Under the pieces are notes generated by a model. It was not told where the DNA came from. It saw nothing but the letters and a program-made list of their open reading frames with translations, and made no database searches. Made by a program: the position numbers and the translations under genes. 64,000 nucleotides of DNA, from positions 1 to 64,000 of the forward strand of contig JAEZKP010000084.1 of assembly GCA_023436145.1 (NCBI GenBank), written 5' to 3'. How positions within the stretch are numbered: the stretch's first letter is position 1; the number at the start of each line of letters is the position of its first letter. The stretch comes from Fibrobacterota bacterium (GTDB taxonomy: Bacteria > Fibrobacterota > Chitinivibrionia > Chitinivibrionales > Chitinispirillaceae). Positions 18,388-25,363 of the stretch are shown piece after piece.

Positions 18388-19310
18388 TTCAATGCGCTCC
18401 GCAGGCGGGGATTTAGAAAGGCAATAAGAATATCTACAATGGTGTTGAAAAATATCATTATCAAGGCATAGAAAACCACAGTTCCCATTATCATGGTGTA
18501 ATCGCGGTTAAAAGCTGCAGTAACGAAAAATCTTCCCAATCCCGGGATAGAGAAGATAGTCTCTACCACAAAGGAGCCGGTGATAAGTCCGGCAGCAGCT
18601 GGACCTAGAAATGAGAGTACCGGAAGAATTGCGCCGCGCAGTGCATGGCGGAAAATGATAATCTTTTCGGAAAGACCTTTGGCACGTGCGGTTCTGATGT
18701 AATCCTGGACCATTGTTTCCAGAAGACTCCCACGGGTCAACCTGGAGATATAGGCTACATACACCATTCCCAGAGTGAATGCGGGGAGAATCCTGTCCAT
18801 AGGTGAATTCCAGCCTGATACATTTAATAATCCCAGTTTCAAACTGAAAACTAATACCAGCAAGGGACCTAACACAAAAGATGGGATACAGATTCCGGTC
18901 ATGCTTATGGTCATAGTAAGATAGTCCCGAAGGGAGGAGGGCTTTGATGCTGCAATCATTCCGGAGAAAATTCCCAGTACTAAAGCAATTAGAAGAGCGT
19001 ATAAGCCCAGTTCCAGTGAAACCGGAAATGATTCGACGATAAGCTCAGTAACTGTGCGGCCGGGATACTTGAAAGAAGGACCAAAATCAATGGTAAGCAT
19101 CCTGGACATGTAAAGAAAGTACTGGGTAAAAAGGGGTTTATCCAGTCCGTAATGGGAGTTGAGTTGATTTAAAGCTTCTGCTGAGATACTTTTTTCTGTG
19201 CTGAAAGGTCCACCCGGTGCCATACGGATAAGAAAGAAGGTGATGGTGGCTATTACAAGCAGTGCCGGGATGGTTTCCAGAAAAATTCGTTTGGTTATAA
19301 AACGGATCAT
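18384..19310 (-). CDS. oppB: Peptide ABC transporter permease (OppB/DppB)
   Basis: This permease is 308 residues long when started at the ATG at 19310 (MIRFITKRIFLETIPALLVI), one base after the oppA stop; the longer frame from 19328 would overlap oppA and adds nothing conserved. The N-terminal IATITFFLIRMAPGGPF, the YIRTARAKGLSEKIIIFRHA coupling loop and the C-terminal FSIPGLGRFFVTAAFNRDY block are all characteristic of OppB/DppB. It is an inner-membrane protein with about six helices. Confidence 0.92.
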   Translation of the reverse strand: MIRFITKRIFLETIPALLVIATITFFLIRMAPGGPFSTEKSISAEALNQLNSHYGLDKPLFTQYFLYMSRMLTIDFGPSFKYPGRTVTELIVESFPVSLELGLYALLIALVLGIFSGMIAASKPSSLRDYLTMTISMTGICIPSFVLGPLLVLVFSLKLGLLNVSGWNSPMDRILPAFTLGMVYVAYISRLTRGSLLETMVQDYIRTARAKGLSEKIIIFRHALRGAILPVLSFLGPAAAGLITGSFVVETIFSIPGLGRFFVTAAFNRDYTMIMGTVVFYALIMIFFNTIVDILIAFLNPRLRSALK

Positions 19311-19311
19311 G

Positions 19312-20925
19312 CTATTCCAGATGTACAAATTTATAGTTGTGAATATTAAGAATATTAGGATACCAGCCCTTTACAGATGGATGCAAAAGGTAAACGTTTG
19401 TATAAAAATAGATAGGAATAATCGGAAGCTCATCAAGCAGAATTGTTTCAGCATTTTTAAGGTACTCATACCGGATTGCCTGATCCGATTCCCTGGATGC
19501 GGCATCGATAAGACTGTCATAGGCCGGATTTGACCAGCCAGTGCGGTTGTTACCACCGTCTGTGATCCACAGGTCAAGAAATGAATTGGGGTCATTGTAA
19601 TCGCTTATCCATCCCATCCTGGCGACATCATAGTCTTTGTTGTGGGTTGAAGACAGATACACTTTCCATTCCTGATTGACAAGGGTTATGTTGATACCCA
19701 GATGCTCTTTCCACATCTGCTGGATTGCCTGAGCTATGGTGTGGTGTAATTCAGAAGTGTTATATAATAACGAAATGGAGGGAAAAGGATTTTTTTCATC
19801 AAATCCGGCCTCTCCAAGCAGTTTCTTAGCTTCAAGCGGATCAAAACGCAAGAGTGTATCAAAGTTGTATCCCGCAGTATTATAAGGCGTAAAGCATCCG
19901 GCAGGGATCTGCCCGCCTCTGGTGACATGTTTCACCAGTTCATCTCTGTTTATGGAGAGAGAAAGTGCCTTTCTTATCTTTTTATTGTCCAGTGGTTTAC
20001 GGTTCACATTGATCAGATAATAGTAGGTGCCCAGGTAGGGATCATTGCGAAGTACATCAGGTTTGTTGGCTTTATACCAGTCTATTTTCTGTGGAGGGAG
20101 CCAGGTGGTGATATGAAGTTGGCCGGTGCGGAATGCCCGTTCTTCTGTGAGTGTGTTTTCAATTGGATAGAAGTTAATTTCATTAAGAGATACGCTGGAA
20201 GCATCCCAGTAGTGTTCGTTTTTTTTGACCGTAATCACTTTGTTTATTTGCCAGGTAGTAAGTGTAAATTGCCCGTTTCCCACGAAATTTCCTGCACGCG
20301 TCCATTTGGTCCCTCTGGTATCGATATTGCCATGTTTAAGGATAGTTGGCGGATGAACCGGAAACCAGGAATGGTGCATTATAAGTGAAAGAAAGTAGGG
20401 GGTGGGTTTTCCCAGCCTTATCACCAGGGTACTGTCATCAGGTGCCTTTACTCCCACCATAGAGAAGTCATTTATTTTTGATTTATGATAGTCCTCTGCG
20501 TTTTCAATACAATACAGCATGTATGCATATTCTGCAGCGAGGGCAGGGGAGAGAATCCTCTTGAAGGAAAAGAGGAAATCGGATGCTTTTATCTTATCTC
20601 CATTAGACCAGCGGCCGTTGCTTCTGAGGTGAAATGTCCAGTTCATTTTGTCTTCTGACATTTCCCAGGAACTGGCTGCGCCAGCAATCGGGTGTAGATC
20701 TACAGGATCTGGAATCACCAGCCCTTCCAGCAGGGATTGAATAATATGAAATTCCTGAACTCCTGTCACTATGTGAGGATCGAGATCCTCTGGTTCGGTT
20801 TGGTTTCCAAAATGAAGTGTTCCGGTTTTAATACCGTTTATTACCGGTGTATTTTTTTGGCCACAAGAGATAAAGGCCAAGAGCGACAAAAAGATAAACA
20901 GGACATTACCAAAGTTTTTCTTCAT
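19312..20925 (-). CDS. oppA: Peptide-binding lipoprotein (OppA-type)
   Basis: This 537-residue extracytoplasmic solute-binding protein captures peptides for OppBCDF. The signal MKKNFGNVLFIFLSLLAFISC ends in a lipobox with Cys21, so it is a lipoprotein. The SBP_bac_5 fold is shown by TEPEDLDPHIV, LAESWEMS-like AASSWEMSEDKMNWTFHLR, NGRWSNGDKIKASDFLFSFK and the late block YDVARMGWISDYNDPNSFLD. GGAG precedes the ATG. It is the first gene of the operon and probably carries its promoter in the 20950-21000 region. Confidence 0.93.
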   Translation of the reverse strand: MKKNFGNVLFIFLSLLAFISCGQKNTPVINGIKTGTLHFGNQTEPEDLDPHIVTGVQEFHIIQSLLEGLVIPDPVDLHPIAGAASSWEMSEDKMNWTFHLRSNGRWSNGDKIKASDFLFSFKRILSPALAAEYAYMLYCIENAEDYHKSKINDFSMVGVKAPDDSTLVIRLGKPTPYFLSLIMHHSWFPVHPPTILKHGNIDTRGTKWTRAGNFVGNGQFTLTTWQINKVITVKKNEHYWDASSVSLNEINFYPIENTLTEERAFRTGQLHITTWLPPQKIDWYKANKPDVLRNDPYLGTYYYLINVNRKPLDNKKIRKALSLSINRDELVKHVTRGGQIPAGCFTPYNTAGYNFDTLLRFDPLEAKKLLGEAGFDEKNPFPSISLLYNTSELHHTIAQAIQQMWKEHLGINITLVNQEWKVYLSSTHNKDYDVARMGWISDYNDPNSFLDLWITDGGNNRTGWSNPAYDSLIDAASRESDQAIRYEYLKNAETILLDELPIIPIYFYTNVYLLHPSVKGWYPNILNIHNYKFVHLE

Positions 20926-21180
20926 GAGTTTCTCCGGAAATTTTGCTGATCCTATCTGTTTTCGGCCCTATTTTATTGGCCCATATAACAGTGGCCTTGA
21001 GCAGAATGGGATTACCGGATGCGCAGGGCATGTTCAGGCGAAATGGATTGCACAGTTGTAAGCAATGATTGCAGGGGCTCACAAAGTCAGATCACCTTAA
21101 AAAACAGGTCCGATTAAGGTTAATGGATAAAATTAAATCATGGGATCAGTAAAAAGCCGCTTTTTTACCCTGCTACATAT
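20926..21180. other. Intergenic region upstream of oppA
   Basis: These 255 bases separate the opp operon from the MFS/small-protein operon, both on the minus strand. I see no open frame with a ribosome binding site on either strand. The oppA leader, with TTTCCGGAGAAACTC before the ATG, lies at its left end. No clear -35/-10 pair stands out. Confidence 0.4.
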
Positions 21181-21229
21181 TCCCGATTCTCTCCTTTTTC
21201 AAGCTTGTAAAAAGGAGAGAGGTCGGGAA
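21180..21229 (-). terminator. Strong hairpin after the MFS/small-protein operon
   Basis: TCCCGATTCTCTCCTTTTT (from 21181) pairs with AAAAAGGAGAGAGGTCGGGA (to about 21229) around an AAGCTT-containing loop, giving a stem of some 17 bp. It lies just after the stop at 21238 of the minus-strand small gene. The T-run (ATTTTTTA) is on the plus-strand side, so the hairpin may serve plus-strand transcripts better; on the minus strand it may be a processing or 3' stability structure. Confidence 0.6.
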
Positions 21230-21237
21230 GATATTTT

Positions 21238-21387
21238 TTATTTATGCAGATAGTTGTACGAAACACTTTTTTGGTTTGATGGAAAAAGTAAGGAGACTGT
21301 CGGGGCAGCAGTGCTTATCAGGAACAGACCGATAATCAGATAAATAATCGGCTTTATAAGTTTTTTAAACAGTTTTCTGGGCATCAT
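21238..21387 (-). CDS. Small single-pass membrane protein, 49 residues
   Basis: The frame starts at one of two adjacent ATG codons (21387 or 21384), preceded by AAGGA four bases upstream, and runs to TAA at 21238. The protein has a basic start (MMPRKLFKKLIK), one membrane helix (PIIYLIIGLFLISTAAPTV) and a short polar tail (SNQKSVSYNYLHK). It lies 84 bases downstream of the MFS gene and ends just before a strong hairpin, so it is probably the last cistron of that transcript. I do not recognise the family. Confidence 0.5.
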   Translation of the reverse strand: MMPRKLFKKLIKPIIYLIIGLFLISTAAPTVSLLFPSNQKSVSYNYLHK

Positions 21388-21471
21388 GACATCCTTGTTT
21401 TTCTGGTTTGAAATGATTTACTGAATGGATACGGTTCCGGCGGGGAATTTATTGATTTTAGGTGATAAAAA

Positions 21472-22701
21472 TTATTGCGAATCGACTGCTTGAAGCTGTG
21501 TTATTTCCTGGGTTCCTTCTTTTACACCGGTCTTGATCTTCAGTGCCGAGAGGAGATTTATCACCGCTATGATCGCGGCAAAGAGGAATACATACTGGTA
21601 ACCGAACATTTTCCAGATTAAACCACAAAAAAGAGCGCCAGATATTGAGAATACATGATCTATACTGACTGCCATCTGAAGAGTTGGAGTCACATGAGAG
21701 GGGTGGAGAGCTATTTTTTTTAGCCAGGTAGCTCTGGCCATTCCTACAGACATAAGCAAACCATCGATTATAAAGCAGCTTGCTGCAATAATGAAAGCAA
21801 TATCGTTACTGAATAAGCTCTGGGCTGTTCCATATCCTATGCAGATGATAATAAGAACAAATGCTTCCGATGCCAAAACCAGCTTTTCCCCGAATTTGTC
21901 GATACACCATCCTATAAACGGTTGGAAAAAAATTCCCACCGCTCCTCCAATAGTCATCAATGTGGCGACAATTGCCGTAGGTTTATTAAAAACGGTCACC
22001 AGCACCCATGGTGCAAAGGTCAAAAAAATCTGCTTGCGTGCACCATAAAGAATCGAGAGAAAGTAGTACAGATTGTATTCTTTATAGAGTTTTAACTTTG
22101 AAGAAGCACTCTGGGAAGGCTGCTTTTTCATTTTAAATAGCAGTATTGAGGATACAAGAAACCCGATGGATGCAATTATAAAGGTTAAGGAAAAGGAAAA
22201 ATGCAGATAGCGGAATCCCAGAAACACCAGAGCACTTCCTGAAATTGCTGCAAAATTTCTGGCACTGTTAAACTGCCCCAACCGTTTACCGGTCTGTCCT
22301 TCTCTAGCCAGCTCCATTCCTATGGAAGAGGTTAAAGGAAGCATGATGTGCTGCCCCATACTCAGTAGAAACAGCCAGAAAATCATAGTCAGATAAACCG
22401 GAGTGGTTACAGCCAGAAGAAATGTTCCTATTGCACTGAAAAGCATAGCCAGTGCTGCAAGTCTTCTGCTGCAAAGGAAAAAAAAGAGCGCAGAAATGAA
22501 AACCACACTTAATCCTGGTAACTCCCTGGGTACTTCCAGAAAGGAGCGTTTAAAGTCACTCATCTGAAAGGATTCATTAAGGAAATTATTAAAGATGGCA
22601 TCTCCAACCGAAGTGGAGAAACCCCAGAAACAGCAGGCACCCAGGAACAAATAAATATCTACAGGTATGGACTTTAGCTTAAAAGAGGTTCCCAGTTTCA
22701 T
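21472..22701 (-). CDS. Major facilitator superfamily transporter
   Basis: This 409-residue polytopic protein has about twelve hydrophobic segments in two halves with a central polar loop (FKMKKQPSQSASSKLKLYKE, about 190-210). MFS loop signatures are degenerate: GRQFNSARNFAA-like LGQFNSARN in the first half and GWCIDKFGEKLVLASE in the second. The substrate cannot be predicted; the first half begins with a GDAIFNNFL motif seen in uncharacterised MFS permeases. It diverges from the PIN-toxin gene at 22848. Confidence 0.8.
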   Translation of the reverse strand: MKLGTSFKLKSIPVDIYLFLGACCFWGFSTSVGDAIFNNFLNESFQMSDFKRSFLEVPRELPGLSVVFISALFFFLCSRRLAALAMLFSAIGTFLLAVTTPVYLTMIFWLFLLSMGQHIMLPLTSSIGMELAREGQTGKRLGQFNSARNFAAISGSALVFLGFRYLHFSFSLTFIIASIGFLVSSILLFKMKKQPSQSASSKLKLYKEYNLYYFLSILYGARKQIFLTFAPWVLVTVFNKPTAIVATLMTIGGAVGIFFQPFIGWCIDKFGEKLVLASEAFVLIIICIGYGTAQSLFSNDIAFIIAASCFIIDGLLMSVGMARATWLKKIALHPSHVTPTLQMAVSIDHVFSISGALFCGLIWKMFGYQYVFLFAAIIAVINLLSALKIKTGVKEGTQEITQLQAVDSQ

Positions 22702-22782
22702 ATATTTCAGCCTTTGTGTGATTAAGGCTTAGAAAATAAAGCATCTCAGAATTTATTGCAATTCTGGTTACAAAATAACTGG

Positions 22783-22791
22783 TGCTATAAT
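22783..22791 (+). promoter_or_regulatory. Extended -10 promoter element for the PIN module
   Basis: TGCTATAAT is a perfect extended -10 box, 57 bases upstream of the PIN ATG. A -35 match is poor (TTCTGG at 22762, spacer 18), as is common with extended -10 promoters. Confidence 0.5.
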
Positions 22792-22847
22792 TGCGATATC
22801 TTATTCTTACATTTAATTTATAACATACTCATTCTGAGCCTAACACG

Positions 22848-23318
22848 ATGAAGATCCCCAGAGTTTATTTAGACACCTCGGTCATAGGCAGTTGCTTCGA
22901 TGATGAATTTCAGGTTTGGTCTAATGCTCTCTTCCAGGATTTGAGAAAAGAAAAAATCATAGCAGTAACTTCATTTCTGGTTGCAGCCGAAATAAATGAT
23001 GCTCCAGAAATGGTAAAAGAAAAATACCAGCAATTATTAAAAAATAAAACCGAGGTAATAAAAGAAAATGAGGATAGTGAGCTTTTACTCAATTCCTATC
23101 TGAAGCATTGTATTTTACCTCAACGGTTCATCGACGATATGAACCATATCGCGTTAGCCACCGTTGCCTGTGTCGACATGCTTGTCAGCTGGAATTTCAA
23201 ACATATCGTCAGATACGATAAAATCCGGCTCTTTAACGCCGTAAACATCGAAAACGGGTACAAAACAATCGAAATATTCCCTCCCCGCGAGGTAACTGAT
23301 TATGGAAAAGAGATTTGA
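22848..23318 (+). CDS. PIN-domain ribonuclease toxin-like protein
   Basis: This 156-residue protein begins RVYLDTSVIGSCFDDEFQVW, the first acidic motif of PIN ribonucleases, followed by a conserved Glu (VAAEIND), the FIDDMNHIALATVACVDMLV segment with central Asp residues, and SWNFKHIV. This PIN subgroup commonly sits beside a very short basic protein and is annotated as VapC-like. Such toxins cleave RNA with Mg2+ or Mn2+ held by the acidic residues. The next gene overlaps its end by 17 bases and is the likely partner. Confidence 0.85.
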   Translation: MKIPRVYLDTSVIGSCFDDEFQVWSNALFQDLRKEKIIAVTSFLVAAEINDAPEMVKEKYQQLLKNKTEVIKENEDSELLLNSYLKHCILPQRFIDDMNHIALATVACVDMLVSWNFKHIVRYDKIRLFNAVNIENGYKTIEIFPPREVTDYGKEI

Positions 23319-23463
23319 TTCGGTGAAAATGGTGCGTGAAATCCGGGATAAAAACCGTGAAAAAATGAAAACCAAATCTACTGAGCAAAGATCAGAATAT
23401 TACAGGCAGAAAGCAGCCTCTGTTTTAAATTTAGAGGAAAGGCCTCCGCAATACAAACCCTGA
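23302..23463 (+). CDS. Small partner of the PIN protein (putative antitoxin), 53 residues
   Basis: The ATG at 23302 lies inside the last codons of the PIN gene, in another frame, and the frame runs to TGA at 23461-23463. The sequence is MEKRFDSVKMVREIRDKNRE followed by a charged helical stretch with SEYYRQKA. Short proteins with an N-terminal F-D-x-V-x-M-x-R-x-I-R-D pattern are the usual companions of this PIN subgroup. I infer an antitoxin or accessory role from overlap and pattern. The toxin-first order is the reverse of classical vapBC. Confidence 0.65.
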   Translation: MEKRFDSVKMVREIRDKNREKMKTKSTEQRSEYYRQKAASVLNLEERPPQYKP

Positions 23464-23629
23464 ACTAAGCATCCGGGTTTAAAACTCCAGAGAAACCAAT
23501 GCAGGGGGGTAAAAAATCTATTCACAGAACTCTTTATGTAAGTAAAACTTTTGCGGGCAGAAAAGATCAGAATCTAATCGGAAAAAAATTCACCGGAACT
23601 CAAAGGAAATCTGCTTAATTTCTCCGATG

Positions 23630-23658
23630 TTGACAAATTAATACCGGCGATGTACTTT
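23630..23658 (+). promoter_or_regulatory. Candidate sigma-70 promoter of the kinase-aldolase fusion gene
   Basis: A perfect -35 box TTGACA (23630-23635) is followed after 17 bases by TACTTT (23653-23658), a weak -10 box. The ATG is 55 bases further on. The 23464-23629 stretch before it has no supported gene. Confidence 0.45.
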
Positions 23659-23712
23659 TATGTTCCAGAATTTTCGAATAATACTTGATTTTAATATAGA
23701 AGGCATATTTTA

Positions 23713-25209
23713 ATGCAGAAAAACAAGACTCATATCGCCCTGAATACATTTTACAGTCCTGAAAAGGTGATTGCTGCGGTTCTTACCAGGTATTTCAATG
23801 ATCAGTCCAAACCGGTTTATATAGCGGTTGGAGGACCCGGAGGCAGTGGAAAGAGTACTTTCTCTCAAAAGCTGGCTTCTTTACTTCCGGATAGCGCAGT
23901 ATTATCCTTAGACAATTACAAGAAGTCCCGGAAACAAAGAGCAGAACTGGGAATATGGGGGCCTCATCCTGCGGCCAACAGGATAGATCTGATAATTGAA
24001 CATCTGATAAAACTTCGGGCTGGTGAGTCGATCGATGTTCCAATATATGATTTACAATCCGGTGAATCACCTGATACCATAAGTTATACACCGGTTCGTT
24101 TCAATATAATAGAGGGTGAGGTCGCGACCTGCTCTCAGATAAGAGATTTAATCGATTTCTCCATCTTTATCGATTCGGATCTTAAAACCCAACTCAAAAC
24201 CCGTCTTGGCCGCGATATGCGCGAGAGGGGCCATTCATACGAAAAAGCTATTGTCAACTTTCTCAAAAGTAATTTACAGGAGTTTCAGCAGTACGGGGCT
24301 GAAAGCAAGATGTGGAGTGATGTTCATGTTTATTGTCATGATGATTACTGCCAGGTTCTGGAAGCGGTGGATAATAAATATCTCCAGCTTTTCCAGTCTG
24401 TCGCTTCTGAATTGAAGCAGGTTACTATAGAGGGGCTAATTGTGCCTCTTACCACACCTTTTAGTCACGATGAGATGATTTGCAGAAAAGCTTTAATAGA
24501 TCATATGGAGTGGCTTTCTGCAAACGGTGTCTCCAGAATCCTTATCAGTGGTACTACGGGTGAATTTTTCTCAATGACTGCGGATGAACGCATAGAACTT
24601 CTTGACATTGCCAGAGAATACTTCCCTGGAATGATTATGTTTCAGGCTGGATGTGACAGTCTGATATCCACCCGGGAACTGGTGAAAAGAGCTGTGCGGC
24701 ATGGAGCTGATGTAATAATGTTACTTCCGCCCTATTACTTTTTTAATGCTCCCCAGCAGGGACTGGTGCAGTATTTGAAATCTGTTGCAGATATTTGTCA
24801 AGCGCCTCTGGTTCTGTATAATTTCCCTAAACACACCGGCAACCCAATAACATCTGAAATATTATCTCAGGTTCCTCATGCAGCCCTGAAAGACTCCTCT
24901 GCCCAATGTGAGCTGATCCCTTTCACTCCCTGTTTTCTGATCGGAAGCAGCACTAAAATTGTGGAGCCGCTCAAGATGGGTGCAAAGGGATTTGTCAGTG
25001 CCATAGCCAACTGTTTTCCAGCTCTTTATGTTGAGCTGGAAGCTGCCTTGAAGCGCTCTGATTACGATCGCGCAACGGAAATTCAAAAACAGATTGTTTC
25101 CAAAAAATCCCTTTTTGAAGACCAGCTGGAAATCCCTCAACTGAAAAAAATTCTGGCTACTATCATAGAAGGGTATCCACAGAGAGTAAGACTGCCTTTG
25201 GTAAGTTAA
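23713..25209 (+). CDS. Fusion of a uridine-kinase-like domain and a DHDPS/NAL-type aldolase
   Basis: The first 215 or so of 498 residues form a P-loop kinase of the uridine kinase/phosphoribulokinase group: P-loop GPGGSGKST (41-49), LSLDNYKKSR (65-74) and RDMRERGHSYE (168-177). From about 236 a complete class I aldolase of the dihydrodipicolinate synthase/N-acetylneuraminate lyase family follows: LIVPLTTPF, SGTTGEF (279-285), LYNFP with Tyr369, and the Schiff-base Lys393 in ALKDSS. Both active sites look intact. It is unclear whether the two halves act on one pathway, for example phosphorylating a sugar-acid product, or are joined for regulation. The reading frame is continuous with no sign of a sequencing join. 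Confidence 0.85.
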   Translation: MQKNKTHIALNTFYSPEKVIAAVLTRYFNDQSKPVYIAVGGPGGSGKSTFSQKLASLLPDSAVLSLDNYKKSRKQRAELGIWGPHPAANRIDLIIEHLIKLRAGESIDVPIYDLQSGESPDTISYTPVRFNIIEGEVATCSQIRDLIDFSIFIDSDLKTQLKTRLGRDMRERGHSYEKAIVNFLKSNLQEFQQYGAESKMWSDVHVYCHDDYCQVLEAVDNKYLQLFQSVASELKQVTIEGLIVPLTTPFSHDEMICRKALIDHMEWLSANGVSRILISGTTGEFFSMTADERIELLDIAREYFPGMIMFQAGCDSLISTRELVKRAVRHGADVIMLLPPYYFFNAPQQGLVQYLKSVADICQAPLVLYNFPKHTGNPITSEILSQVPHAALKDSSAQCELIPFTPCFLIGSSTKIVEPLKMGAKGFVSAIANCFPALYVELEAALKRSDYDRATEIQKQIVSKKSLFEDQLEIPQLKKILATIIEGYPQRVRLPLVS

Positions 25210-25226
25210 CCAATCCGAAATAAAAA

Positions 25227-25290
25227 GAAGCCTGGATAGTAATGTGCTCTCTGAGAGTGCCAACGATTCAGAGGGCTATTCGGCTTTTCC
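25227..25290 (+). terminator. Possible terminator after the fusion gene
   Basis: AAGCCTGGATAG (25228-25239) can pair with CTATTCGGCTT (25275-25285) with a small internal loop, followed by TTTTCC. The loop is long, so this is a modest candidate. Confidence 0.3.
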
Positions 25291-25363
25291 TCCGAAAATT
25301 CTTATCTGGCAAAGCAAACAAATATTTTTGAAAACTAATTTTCTTTTTCAGGATTATTAATAT

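Noticed and set aside
19927..20388. 153-codon plus-strand frame opposite oppA
   Set aside because: Antisense shadow of a well-supported substrate-binding protein gene.
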